Positions 11,041-21,057 are shown, counted from the stretch's first letter. The stretch is 64,000 nt of DNA from Patescibacteria group bacterium (GCA_018814875.1 JAHIYH010000031.1:1-64000); one strand, 5' to 3'. Numbers and translations are program-made. Notes: generated by a model not told the origin, from the letters alone.

Positions 11041-11297
11041 TTTTTGACCTATAAGACCTCACCCCCGATCCCTCTCCTTTACTAAGTTTAAATTGGAGCA
11101 TGTATTCTTTGTTCTAAAAGAACATCATGCTATAAGGAGAGGGGAGCTTAAGGCATTGACATAAATAGGCTTCCATATACCAATATCGAAGCTCCACTCT
11201 CCTGATTATCAAAAGAATTGAATTAAAAATACTAGCCTGTTTAAAATCAAGAACAACGCAGGAGAGGGGCTGGGGGTGAGGTCTTATAGGTCAAAAA
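11041..11297. mobile_element. MITE-like non-autonomous element with 26-bp perfect terminal inverted repeats
   Basis: TTTTTGACCTATAAGACCTCACCCCC (11041-11066) and its exact reverse complement (11272-11297); nested GGAGAGGGGAGCTT (11136-11149)/AAGCTCCACTCTCC (11189-11202); no ORF. Confidence 0.8.
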
Positions 11298-11318
11298 AGG
11301 ATTTATGTTCGTTCAATC

Positions 11319-11349
11319 TACCCCCTAGCCGCCTAGTGCCTAGCCCCTG
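11319..11349. repeat. Short word repeat (CCTAG(C/T)CCC-type)
   Basis: taccccctagccgcctagtgcctagcccctg. Confidence 0.6.
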
Positions 11350-11412
11350 TTTTACCTTTAAACAGCCTCATTATCTTGATTTATTGCAGTATTTTGCTAT
11401 TTTCTATGAACT

Positions 11413-13227
11413 ATGCATAGGGAACAGCATTCTGTTATCCACAAGCTAATTTCTCTTTTGAGGGGGATTCATATCCATCCGGCATACTTGTTGATCCCCA
11501 TTGCATTTTCGCTACTATCTGCTGTTTTTGAAGGTGCTGGCTTGGGACTTCTTGTCCCGATTCTAAATGGATTCTTGCAGAAGAGCTTTGCGTTTATAAC
11601 GGATGTACCTGTATTAGGGAACATAGTCGGATATCTGCCGGAGTCTATTCTTCAAAATGATCGGTTTCTCTTTGGAATTATTCTTTCAGGTTTTTTAGTT
11701 GTATACATCCTAAAGAACATACTCAGATATCTTTCGATTATAAGTATGGGGTACTTCGGCGAACGTGCTTTGCATCATCTTCGCAAGGTGTTATTTGGAC
11801 GGTATCTGAGTTTTGGGAAACTATACTTTGACACAAGCAATGTAGGACATCACAACACACTTCTTTTGGAATTTTCGCGTCAATCAATTAGTCCTGTATT
11901 GCTGATAGACAAGTTAATAAATGCGATTTTCTCTCTGACTGTATATTTTGTTGTGTTGATCACGATTTCTTGGAAGCTGACTCTGGTAGCGCTTCCACTA
12001 TTCGTGATTCTTCACTTTTCAATAAAGTTCATGATTACGCGAATTAAAGGATTATCCAGAGCGATTGCCAAACGCGGTAGTGAACTTGGGAAGAAGTCAG
12101 TAGAAATACTTTCTACTATTCCTTTGGTCAAATCTTATCGTACAGAGAAGAAGGAGCGCGACATCTACTCTGATATCAGCAACGAAAAAGCGAAGCTAGA
12201 TTTTCAGGTGAAGGCGTTACAAAATCTCATTTTGCCTATTCAAGAAATTATCACAATCATTGTTGCAGCGCTTGTATTAATGGGATCGCTTTACTTGTTT
12301 GGGAGAGATCAAATAGCTTCTGCTCCGGCATTGCTGGTTTACTTCTATATAATTCTTAATGCTTCTAGTAAGTTTGGTACCATTTCTGGTTTTCGCGGAA
12401 TTATTGCGAGTTCAAGTGGTCCTCTGGACGAAGTGCTAAAAATATTCAGCGAAGAAGATAAGTATTACGTGAAGGGTGGGAACAAAGAGTTCGTCGGATT
12501 ACAGGATGCCATTAAGTTCAACAATTTAACCTTTGGATATGCGAGTGATCGTAACGTTCTGGAGAATGTTGATTTTACAGTGAAGAAAGGACAAATGACT
12601 GCGATCGTTGGGCCGACCGGCTCAGGAAAGAGCACTCTCATCAATCTTCTCATGCGATATTATGAATGCCCAGAGAATTCGATTTACTTAGATGGTACAG
12701 ACATACGAGATTTTTCACTCGATTCGTATCTACAACACGTTGCACTCGTTAGTCAGGAGACTTTGCTTCTTCATGATAGCTTGCGCAATAACATCACATA
12801 TGGATTGGAAAATGTCTCCGAAGATGCATTGCATAGTGCTGTGGACAGCTCACGGTTGGGCGATTTTGTAGAACTTTTACCTGAGGGGCTTGATACTCTT
12901 ATAGGTGATCGTGGTGTTAAGCTTAGTGGCGGCGAGAAGCAACGTGTTTCCATTGCGCGCGCCCTCCTTAAAGGTTCATCTATTCTCATACTAGATGAAG
13001 CGACGAGCTCATTGGATAGCAAGACAGAGAAGTTGATTCAGGAGGCGATAGATGAAGCGGTTCAGGGCAGGACATCAATTGTCATCGCGCATCGTCTGAG
13101 TACTATCAAGCATGCTAATAAGATTGTTGTGATCGAGGGAGGGGAGGTGGTTGAGGAAGGCGCACTTGATGATCTGCTTGTGCGTAAGGGTGAATTCTTT
13201 TCTCTGTGGGAAGAGCAGAAGTTTTAA
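11413..13227 (+). CDS. ABC transporter, fused permease/ATP-binding (MsbA/PglK-like exporter)
   Basis: Walker A GPTGSGKST, signature LSGGEKQR, Walker B ILILDEATSSLD. Confidence 0.95.
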   Translation: MHREQHSVIHKLISLLRGIHIHPAYLLIPIAFSLLSAVFEGAGLGLLVPILNGFLQKSFAFITDVPVLGNIVGYLPESILQNDRFLFGIILSGFLVVYILKNILRYLSIISMGYFGERALHHLRKVLFGRYLSFGKLYFDTSNVGHHNTLLLEFSRQSISPVLLIDKLINAIFSLTVYFVVLITISWKLTLVALPLFVILHFSIKFMITRIKGLSRAIAKRGSELGKKSVEILSTIPLVKSYRTEKKERDIYSDISNEKAKLDFQVKALQNLILPIQEIITIIVAALVLMGSLYLFGRDQIASAPALLVYFYIILNASSKFGTISGFRGIIASSSGPLDEVLKIFSEEDKYYVKGGNKEFVGLQDAIKFNNLTFGYASDRNVLENVDFTVKKGQMTAIVGPTGSGKSTLINLLMRYYECPENSIYLDGTDIRDFSLDSYLQHVALVSQETLLLHDSLRNNITYGLENVSEDALHSAVDSSRLGDFVELLPEGLDTLIGDRGVKLSGGEKQRVSIARALLKGSSILILDEATSSLDSKTEKLIQEAIDEAVQGRTSIVIAHRLSTIKHANKIVVIEGGEVVEEGALDDLLVRKGEFFSLWEEQKF

Positions 13228-13289
13228 GGCCCAGGAGATAATTCGGTGCCCCGTCATTCTCGATAGAAATCGATGTGGATTAGCGGCAT

Positions 13290-14297
13290 CTATCGCTGCA
13301 ACTGCTCTTTTATTTCAAGACAGATTTTCAGTACATCAATTCCTTGCTCGAGAGTGATTGCTGGCGTGGAATGGTTTTTCACCGCATCAATGAAGTTTTT
13401 TGCTTCTTCAATAAACATATCGTTGCGATCGAAGTTTTTCGGAAGATTCCACACCTCAGGCTTTTTCTGTTTATCGTGAGGAAAGAGCGCCAGACTTTCC
13501 GCATAGTAGTTCCAGATGAGCGTACCCTCCGTGCCAATGAGCTGAAACTGACGCCTATGCGGGCGTTGCCAATAGTCGAGATGGACGGAGGCAATCGCTC
13601 CGTTTGGAAATTCCCAAAGTGATTTCGTCATATCTTCTGCATCTCCTTCCAGAGGAGTCATTTTCCCTCCCACTGCAAGAATCTTCTGCGGGCTTCCTAG
13701 AAACCAATACAGGTAATCGATATCGTGACTGAAGCAGAGAACAGTACCGCCACCCTTTTCCTGCCACGGCCCGTAGGAGGAAGTGTAGTTTTCCCATGGG
13801 TGCCAGTCTTCAATGTTCTCGCCCATCTCCACATGCGCCGAAAGCGTTCGCCCTATGGCTCCGCCTTCGAAAAGTTCCTTCATCTTCTGCAAGAGAGGAT
13901 GGAAGCGAAAGTTGTACCCAACCATAACAGTAAGGCTCTTCTTTTCGACAAGCTCTTCGAGTTCAGCAAGCCCTTCAAAAGTCGCAGTGACTGGCTTCTC
14001 GATGAAAACATGTTTCCCGGCTTTCGCTGCCCATAGAGCAGTATCGAGATGCTGGGATGTGGGGTTCGTCACGAAGACCGCATCGGATTCAAATTGTGAG
14101 AGAGCTTCATCCAGATCCCAAAACACCTGAACGTCTTTCCCCTCTTGTGCCTGTTCTGCAAAAAACGCATCCATAAAGGGGCGGTTGTATCCCGTATTCT
14201 GTCCGGAACGAAAAATCGCGCATTCATGTCCGAGTGCCAGGAGGTTTTTATAATGCCTCTGACCAATCGAGCCAATGCCACAAATCAGAAAACGCAT
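13290..14297 (-). CDS. Gfo/Idh/MocA family oxidoreductase
   Basis: MRFLICGIGSIGQRHYKN, VFIEKPVT; start refined from 14333 to 14297 to sit just after the upstream SDR stop. Confidence 0.92.
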   Translation of the reverse strand: MRFLICGIGSIGQRHYKNLLALGHECAIFRSGQNTGYNRPFMDAFFAEQAQEGKDVQVFWDLDEALSQFESDAVFVTNPTSQHLDTALWAAKAGKHVFIEKPVTATFEGLAELEELVEKKSLTVMVGYNFRFHPLLQKMKELFEGGAIGRTLSAHVEMGENIEDWHPWENYTSSYGPWQEKGGGTVLCFSHDIDYLYWFLGSPQKILAVGGKMTPLEGDAEDMTKSLWEFPNGAIASVHLDYWQRPHRRQFQLIGTEGTLIWNYYAESLALFPHDKQKKPEVWNLPKNFDRNDMFIEEAKNFIDAVKNHSTPAITLEQGIDVLKICLEIKEQLQR

Positions 14298-14301
14298 ATG
14301 C

Positions 14302-15048
14302 TTACCAGGCGGTCCGGCCGCCATCGATAACAAACGATGACCCGGTCATATAAGAAGACGCATCAGACAGAAGAAAATTTATGGCTCCATTGTACTCCCC
14401 TTCCTGCGCCATGCGGCCAAGCATGTTGAGTTCGCTATACTTCTTGGCGAATTCCAGCGGATGATCTCGATGCATTCCTCCAGGTACAAGTGCATTCGCA
14501 CGCACACCGTATGGACCAAGATACGATGCCCATGATCGCATCAGGCCCAGGACACCTGCTTTCGACGCAACGTAGGCGATATCTTTAAATTTACCGGAAT
14601 CATAGATGTTATTCTGAGGAGCAATCAACGCCAGCTCGGAAGCGACAAAAACGATGGAGCCTCGCTGCGATCGCATCATCTCTGGCACCACATATTGGGT
14701 CACAACATGGGAAGCAGTGAGGTTTAATTTCAATTCTTTCTCCCAAAGATCAAGGGGGAACTGTTCGTAGGGAGAAAATTGTTGTGCAGACTCAGGACTT
14801 CCTGGAACCGCATCTGCAGCCGCCGAGTGGATCAGCCCGTCGATCCTGCCATGTTCCTGCACCACGCTCTTCACTGCCTCGCGTAGTGCGGCGGGATCGG
14901 TGATATCTACTGGCGTCTCGTGGTGTGTATCAAACACAATGACAACTGCTCCGCACGAGCACAGATGCTCCACCCATTGTTTGCCCAAAAAACCATTCCC
15001 TCCGGTGACGATGATTACTTTGCCACGTATTGAAAAAATGTCGTTCAT
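14302..15048 (-). CDS. SDR family oxidoreductase (PtmA-like)
   Basis: VIIVTGGNGFLGK, YVASKAGVLGLMRSWA; EQFPLDLWEKELKLNLT resembles the PtmA type. Confidence 0.9.
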   Translation of the reverse strand: MNDIFSIRGKVIIVTGGNGFLGKQWVEHLCSCGAVVIVFDTHHETPVDITDPAALREAVKSVVQEHGRIDGLIHSAAADAVPGSPESAQQFSPYEQFPLDLWEKELKLNLTASHVVTQYVVPEMMRSQRGSIVFVASELALIAPQNNIYDSGKFKDIAYVASKAGVLGLMRSWASYLGPYGVRANALVPGGMHRDHPLEFAKKYSELNMLGRMAQEGEYNGAINFLLSDASSYMTGSSFVIDGGRTAW

Positions 15049-15049
15049 G

Positions 15050-15997
15050 CTATTTCCTGCGCAATTTTTTCAAAACGGGCACTTCAGACTCAAGCACTTT
15101 CTTGATGCCATCCCCTCTTGCTCGCTCATAATTCCTGATCTCTGTGACTAAGTTGTGCAGCCCCTTGGGCTCGAGACTAGCGGCTTGGTCCGATCCCCAC
15201 ATCGAACGATCAAGTGTAATGTGCCGTTCCACGGCGACGGCGCCCAAGACCGCAGCACAAAGGGACGTGTACACCCCACTTTCGTGTCCACTGTATCCGA
15301 TGGGTACTCCATAACGTTCTTGTAACGTGTGAATGACTTTCAAGTTGAGTTCATCGAGTTCCGCAGGATAGGTGGAAACACAGTGCATGATCACGAGATT
15401 GTCTTTCCCAAGCACCTCCACCGCATGGTCGACTTCTTCCAGTGTACTCATGCCGACGGAGAGGAACAGGGGCCTGTTTTTCGAGTGGATATATTGCAGC
15501 AGAACGTCGTCTGTGAGACTGGCAGACGCGACCTTGTACGCGAGCGGGTCGAACTGCTCCAGGAAATCAACACTGGCCTCATCCCATGGCGAGGCGAACC
15601 AAAGGATATTTTTCTCTTTGCAGTAACGATCGATTTCCGCGTATTCCTTCTCTGTAAATTCCAGAACCCGTTTGAGATCTCCATTTGTCGTTTCTTGAAG
15701 ATTTGATTCAACCAACCGCTTTACATTCTCCGGAGGAAGTGCATCGCGCTCCAGGGCTGTGGCAATGATCTCAGCTGGAACTTCTCTCGGTTTTTGTAAC
15801 TCTTCTTCGCTGTAGACGACAGATACAGTCCTCTTCTGGAATTTTACAGCATCAGCGCCTGCATCCACAGCTGCGTCAATGAGCTTTTTCGCCAAGGCCA
15901 AGCTGCCATTATGGTTAATGCCAATTTCCGCTACTACGAAACATGCTTCATCATTTCCTACTGGTCGGTTTCCGACTAAAATTTGTCCTTTTTTCAT
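15050..15997 (-). CDS. NeuB-family nonulosonate synthase, apparently lacking the C-terminal SAF domain
   Basis: CFVVAEIGINHNGSLALAKKLIDAAVDAGADAVKFQKR; ends at LESEVPVLKKLRRK. Confidence 0.92.
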   Translation of the reverse strand: MKKGQILVGNRPVGNDEACFVVAEIGINHNGSLALAKKLIDAAVDAGADAVKFQKRTVSVVYSEEELQKPREVPAEIIATALERDALPPENVKRLVESNLQETTNGDLKRVLEFTEKEYAEIDRYCKEKNILWFASPWDEASVDFLEQFDPLAYKVASASLTDDVLLQYIHSKNRPLFLSVGMSTLEEVDHAVEVLGKDNLVIMHCVSTYPAELDELNLKVIHTLQERYGVPIGYSGHESGVYTSLCAAVLGAVAVERHITLDRSMWGSDQAASLEPKGLHNLVTEIRNYERARGDGIKKVLESEVPVLKKLRRK

Positions 15998-16019
15998 AGT
16001 AAACGGAATTTACAATGGT

Positions 16020-16661
16020 ATGCTGCTTAAAGCAAGTATGTTCCCATCGATAACATCATTAGTTTCTAAGGATATTTCCGAAGCGGAACACCTTCACGGG
16101 CAACTTACAGAGTTCATTCCAAACCTCGAAGAGGCATCTATTCTATGCGTGACTGCCCTGCAGCAGGGAGGAAAAATTGTGCTCTTCGGCAACGGGGGTT
16201 CAGCAGCGGATGCCCAACATATCGCAGCGGAGTTTGTCGGAAGGTTTGAAGCAGAGAGAGCACCACTTCCGGCCATAGCGCTCACGACGAACACTTCCGT
16301 ACTGACAGCCATTGGAAATGATTACGATTTTTCGACCGTATTTGAACGGCAAGTGAAAGCGCTCGTGACAAACAATGACGTGGCCATAGGAATCTCCACC
16401 AGCGGCAATTCCGAGAATGTCATCAAGGGAATTCTCATGGCTAACATACTCGGGGCAAAGACCATAGGTTTGAGTGGGCAAGAAGGGATTCTCAAAACAT
16501 CCGTGAACCTGTCCCTCGCTGTCCCATCCTCACACACCCCACGGATTCAGGAAGTTCATATCCTACTCGGTCACATTCTTACGCACGCAGTTGAAACAAT
16601 ACTAATGGAGCGAAACATGATGACAGCGGACCAAGTGCTGACGGCGGCGATCGATTCCTAA
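16020..16661 (+). CDS. SIS-domain phosphosugar isomerase (GmhA-like)
   Basis: LFGNGGSAADAQHIAAEFVGRF, GISTSGNSENV, VHILLGHILTH; start ATG 16020 or 16038 preferred over 15879. Confidence 0.9.
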   Translation: MLLKASMFPSITSLVSKDISEAEHLHGQLTEFIPNLEEASILCVTALQQGGKIVLFGNGGSAADAQHIAAEFVGRFEAERAPLPAIALTTNTSVLTAIGNDYDFSTVFERQVKALVTNNDVAIGISTSGNSENVIKGILMANILGAKTIGLSGQEGILKTSVNLSLAVPSSHTPRIQEVHILLGHILTHAVETILMERNMMTADQVLTAAIDS

Positions 16662-16688
16662 TAAGTCTTTTTTCACTAGTCTGTGGTC

Positions 16689-17399
16689 ATGAATATAAAA
16701 GTCCTCGGCATTATCCCCGCACGTGGCGGATCCAAACGGATTCCCAGAAAAAACATTGTGCCCGTTGCCGGAAAGCCACTCATCTCATACACAATCCAAG
16801 CTGCCGAAGAATCAAAAAAACTCGACGCATTCATAGTTTCAACGGACGACCGCGAAATCGCGTCGCTTGCACAGTCGCTCGGGGCTGACACCCCATTTCT
16901 CAGACCAAAAAAATATGCAAGAGATGATTCACAAGATATCGAATATGTTACACACGCTCTTGGATGGCTTGAAAAATATCGCGGCTGGCAACCGGAAGTT
17001 ATTGTACTTCTGCCTCCAGACGCACCCTTGAAGACAGGAAAAGATATAGATCGAGCCGTGGAATTCCTGGTTGAGCAGGACTTTGATTCGGTGCGTACAC
17101 TTGTCGGCCCCATCCTCCATCCTCCTTATAAAGCGATGTGGGTTATGAAGGACGCAAAGAAAAAATTAATCACCCCCCTTTTTCCACAGTTTGTGGGGAT
17201 GCCCTGCCAACAGTTGCCAGAGTATTATCTCTCGGTAGGTATGGTGTACGTCACGCGTTCGAAATTTATCAAACAAGGTACGCTTTGGGGAACTCGGATA
17301 GGCGGATATATAATGGATGCACAAAAGTGCATCGAAATTGACGAAGAAGATCAGCTCAGGCAAACTGAAGTCATATTACAGAACCAAGAGCACGTATGA
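16689..17399 (+). CDS. CMP-sialic-acid-type cytidylyltransferase (NeuA family)
   Basis: GIIPARGGSKRIPRKNI; DSQDIEYVTHAL. Confidence 0.92.
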   Translation: MNIKVLGIIPARGGSKRIPRKNIVPVAGKPLISYTIQAAEESKKLDAFIVSTDDREIASLAQSLGADTPFLRPKKYARDDSQDIEYVTHALGWLEKYRGWQPEVIVLLPPDAPLKTGKDIDRAVEFLVEQDFDSVRTLVGPILHPPYKAMWVMKDAKKKLITPLFPQFVGMPCQQLPEYYLSVGMVYVTRSKFIKQGTLWGTRIGGYIMDAQKCIEIDEEDQLRQTEVILQNQEHV

Positions 17400-18595
17400 A
17401 ACTCCTACATCTCGCCAATTTTAACAGCACCAATATTGGCAACGGCGCGCTCATTTTTGGAACGGAGCGGGTGTTGCGGGAAGATCTAAAAACGGAACTC
17501 CAATTTACAGCAGAGCCGTGGGATGAGTATGTGATCGAGAATGCGTTCGGTCCCAGAAAGTTCGATGAGGGGTTTGTGGATCTCGTGAACAAACACGACG
17601 GGCTCCTAGTTGGAGGGGCAGTCACCTTCAACGGCCGAGCGCATCTGACCGAAACGGGGATGCGTTTCAATCTTCCGCTCAAGCTGTGGCCGCGCATACG
17701 GAAGCCAATTATTTTTTACGGCAACTCCTATCGCTTCTGGCCATCTCAGACGTACCACAATGTCGATAAGCTGCGGGAGACATTGGAATATATCATCCAT
17801 GCACCTCACGTGTTCTTCGGTGTCCGCAACGATGGAACCAAGGAGTTCATCGAGTCACTTCTCGGCTTCCACTCGAAGAAGATTCTCTCGATTCCCGACC
17901 CCGGAATGTACGTCCCGGCGGAAGAGAATGACTATCCGGAAATTGCAGAGAAAAAAATGAATGTATTAATCTCATTGAACGATGAAGATAAGCAGGATCG
18001 CTTCCCCAGTCGTGAGAAGAAACTCCGTTTTTTGAGAGCCCTAGCAAGAGTCATGGAACGTCTTGTGCAAGAATTCGACGTGAATTTCATCCTCTGTCCG
18101 CATTATTTCGATGATTACAAGATTATGTCGGAATTCATCGAATTCTTGCCTCCAAAAATCGTGCACCAGCGCACTGTTTCCACCGGGCTCTTAACAGTGC
18201 CGAAAACACCATATTTCTACGGACGCTATGCCAAAATCGATCTTGCATTCAGCATGAGAATCCACTCTCTCTCTCCTGCGATCGGTCTCGGCATACCGAT
18301 CGTCCCCCTAATTTCGCAAACACGAGTCGCCGATTTCTTGGAGGAAATTGGTCTCATGAATCTGGGAGTAGATATTTTTGCGGAAGATATTGAAGAAGAA
18401 GTGTACATGAAAGCAAGCCATGCGCTCTCCCATGGAACAGAGGTCCGGCAGAAAGTACGACGCGCGGCGGCAACGTCTAGGGAACGTACTTTGCGTGTTA
18501 ATGAGCACATTCAGCAAATTTTGAGGGATTGCGGCGCAAGCAACGCCGGAGACGTGGGCGAAAGATATCACCACACCTACGACGAATCGATATGA
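17396..18595 (+). CDS. Polysaccharide pyruvyl transferase family protein
   Basis: TNIGNGALIFGTERVL, GLLVGGA, AFSMRIHSLSPAIGLGIPIV. Confidence 0.82.
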   Translation: MKLLHLANFNSTNIGNGALIFGTERVLREDLKTELQFTAEPWDEYVIENAFGPRKFDEGFVDLVNKHDGLLVGGAVTFNGRAHLTETGMRFNLPLKLWPRIRKPIIFYGNSYRFWPSQTYHNVDKLRETLEYIIHAPHVFFGVRNDGTKEFIESLLGFHSKKILSIPDPGMYVPAEENDYPEIAEKKMNVLISLNDEDKQDRFPSREKKLRFLRALARVMERLVQEFDVNFILCPHYFDDYKIMSEFIEFLPPKIVHQRTVSTGLLTVPKTPYFYGRYAKIDLAFSMRIHSLSPAIGLGIPIVPLISQTRVADFLEEIGLMNLGVDIFAEDIEEEVYMKASHALSHGTEVRQKVRRAAATSRERTLRVNEHIQQILRDCGASNAGDVGERYHHTYDESI

Positions 18596-19419
18596 CGGAT
18601 GCCTCGCCACTCGAATTCCTCGGCGTTTCGGAAGCTGCAGCCGACGCGGCAGCGGCACTGCTGTGCGCGAAACATGAGAACATACGCACGTCGGGTAATA
18701 CGCGAGACCTGAACGTGCACATGAAGACGTCGATAATGGACCCCGTAACTACTGTCGATATCGAAGCACAGGAGCGCATCATTGCGGTCATCCGCAAACG
18801 CTTCCCTACGCACCGCTTCCTTGCGGAGGAGGATGGAGCAGACAGTCTCGGTGACCCGCAGTCTCCGTACGTATGGATCATCGATCCAATCGATGGAACA
18901 ACGAATTTTATCCACGGCAAGGAGAATTTCGGTACGATCGTCGCGGTAGCGAAGGACAACGAACTCCTCGCCGGATGCATGCTGTTGCCGATCATGGGGC
19001 ATCGCTTCACCGCTTCGAAGGGTCACGGTGCGTACGTCGATGGACGTCCGGTGCAGTTACGTAGAACGGCTAGCATGACGGATGCCATCCTTTGCTCGAA
19101 CATAACACGGCGAGCCAAACCCGATGCGAACGGCGTTCTGCAGGTATCGGTCCCTTCATGTGCCTCTCTAGAGAACTACGGCTGCGCCGTTCAGGGGATC
19201 GGAGACATGCTCCTCGGCTGGAATGACGGCGTGTTTTTCCGCGGTCTCAAGATCTGGGATATCGCAGCTGGTTTCCTCATGATCGCGGAGGCGGGCGGGA
19301 AATACCGCTACGAATGGATGGAGCCGGGGAATCCCCGAAACGGATTGCTCTGTGTCGGGACAACGATGCCGATCTTCGATGAGGTCTGCGCATTCGTGTT
19401 TGAGAAGGGTCTGGCCTAG
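18592..19419 (+). CDS. Inositol monophosphatase family phosphatase
   Basis: FLAEEDGA, WIIDPIDGTTNFIHG, KIWDIAAGFLMIAEAGG; start refined to 18592, overlapping the upstream stop (ATGA). Confidence 0.93.
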   Translation: MTDASPLEFLGVSEAAADAAAALLCAKHENIRTSGNTRDLNVHMKTSIMDPVTTVDIEAQERIIAVIRKRFPTHRFLAEEDGADSLGDPQSPYVWIIDPIDGTTNFIHGKENFGTIVAVAKDNELLAGCMLLPIMGHRFTASKGHGAYVDGRPVQLRRTASMTDAILCSNITRRAKPDANGVLQVSVPSCASLENYGCAVQGIGDMLLGWNDGVFFRGLKIWDIAAGFLMIAEAGGKYRYEWMEPGNPRNGLLCVGTTMPIFDEVCAFVFEKGLA

Positions 19420-19599
19420 GACGGGATATCGGACAAGATGAGTGAATCCATCGTCCCACTGAGAGGTGCAACGGCAGCGTAGGCATACGTATATTCTCGA
19501 ATGGCCTGCTTCGGCACCAATACAAGTTCAAATTATTATTTTTATACGATGTTTTGAAATGTAATTAGCATAAGAATGCTATATGCTGCCCTCACTTAA

Positions 19600-21057
19600 A
19601 TGAAGCCTCTTCGTGCAATTATCCTTCGATGTACCAGCTCCGTGGCTCACGGCGCCATTGTTCGTGTGATGCAGGAAATCCCATTCGAATTCTGCGGCAG
19701 CCTGAGTTGCCGCCATTGCCGATATCCGGGTTTAAGTGACGGGAATCAGCCATGGTTCTATTCGAGCAAAATTCGCAATGGTGTTTATGAAGGTGTAAAC
19801 CATGCAGATCTTATGCCTCTTGATGAGGAGATCGTCGTAAAGATGCGTGATAGCGAAGCGCTCTTCATGTACATGGTGACACGCATGGAGTATGCGCGAA
19901 AAATATCCTACGAAGAGCGCAAGCGACGCTATCTCCTTCACTTGCGATTTTGGAATGATTTTATTGAACGGTACAGTATTAATATCTTTATCTCGGAGAC
20001 CCTACCACACGAGATACCTGATTACATCATCTATGAGCTATGCAAACTGAAGGGTATTCTCACATTATTCTCCCATACAACTCCAATCCGTGATACTTCG
20101 TTTGTTACTGAAGATGTGGAAGAGTCAGCTATACAGATAAAAGAACGTCTGGAGGAACTAGATGCACAGGCGTCTGGTGATGTGGCTTTGTCAGAGCAAC
20201 TCGAGGCGTACTACAAAGAGCAAACGCAGCCCGAAGGTAAGTTCAAATTTATTTACCAGGAAAAACCGCAGAATTTTCTTTCGTTGTTTGTGCGCAGAAT
20301 TCTTTCGAAACCGAGTGTATTTTTACACTGGACTACATTTCTCTTTTCAGTTCCCGCATGGATACGCCGCATACGCAAACTAGGCAGCGCGTGGACGCAA
20401 TACAAATTGAGGAAATTTTATGACTCTCATGCGGTGGAGCCGGACTACAGCAAGAAATATATATACTTCCCGCTCCAGTTTCAGCCAGAATGCTCCACAT
20501 GTCCCATGGCGGGAGCGTTTGTTGACCAGAATGTTTCTGTACATCTTCTCTCAAGTACTGCACCAGAAGGGGTGCTTATATACATTAAGGAACACCCAAG
20601 ACAGCGCAAACAGGGAATTGTCGGCCGCAGCAGGGAGTTTTATCAGGAGCTTCTTAATATGCCGAATGTACGCTTAGTCAAACACAGTGCCAGCACCTTT
20701 GACCTGCGGGAACATTGCCAAGCCGTTGCAACCGGGACAGGAACAGCGGGCTTTGAAGCACTCTTCCGTGAAAAGCCCGTGATAATTTTTGGTCATAATT
20801 TTTACCAGTACGCTCACAGCGTATTCCAGATCAGAACAAAAGAGGACTGCCTTAATGCCATGGAAGACATTTTTGAGAGAGGGGAGAAGCCCGATCTGAT
20901 ATCAGTGCGGAGGTTCCTGAAAGCAATGGAGGACACCCGCCTGCATGCTTCCATCTCGGAGTGGCATATATCAAATAATACTGATTTAACAGTTGAAAAG
21001 AGCACACATTCTTTTGCTGACTCTCTCTTCGAGAGAATTCAAAAACACTTTTCCTAG
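19600..21057 (+). CDS. Capsule polysaccharide synthesis/export-like protein (copy 1)
   Basis: YIYFPLQFQPECSTCPMAG, LIYIKEHPRQ, ATGTGTAGFEALFREKPVIIFG; paralogous to 21054-22499. Confidence 0.78.
   Translation: MKPLRAIILRCTSSVAHGAIVRVMQEIPFEFCGSLSCRHCRYPGLSDGNQPWFYSSKIRNGVYEGVNHADLMPLDEEIVVKMRDSEALFMYMVTRMEYARKISYEERKRRYLLHLRFWNDFIERYSINIFISETLPHEIPDYIIYELCKLKGILTLFSHTTPIRDTSFVTEDVEESAIQIKERLEELDAQASGDVALSEQLEAYYKEQTQPEGKFKFIYQEKPQNFLSLFVRRILSKPSVFLHWTTFLFSVPAWIRRIRKLGSAWTQYKLRKFYDSHAVEPDYSKKYIYFPLQFQPECSTCPMAGAFVDQNVSVHLLSSTAPEGVLIYIKEHPRQRKQGIVGRSREFYQELLNMPNVRLVKHSASTFDLREHCQAVATGTGTAGFEALFREKPVIIFGHNFYQYAHSVFQIRTKEDCLNAMEDIFERGEKPDLISVRRFLKAMEDTRLHASISEWHISNNTDLTVEKSTHSFADSLFERIQKHFS

Noticed and set aside
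11041-11297. Autonomous insertion sequence
   Set aside because: No transposase ORF between the TIRs; best regarded as non-autonomous.
13344-14130. Overlapping plus-strand ORFs (13344, 13725, 13813) opposite the Gfo/Idh gene
   Set aside because: Shadow ORFs in GC-richer DNA; low-complexity composition and no recognisable domain, while the minus-strand frame has clear family motifs.
15329-15706. 125-aa plus ORF opposite NeuB, and 18498-19010 / 18577-19026 minus ORFs opposite IMPase
   Set aside because: Antisense to strongly conserved genes; no supporting motifs.
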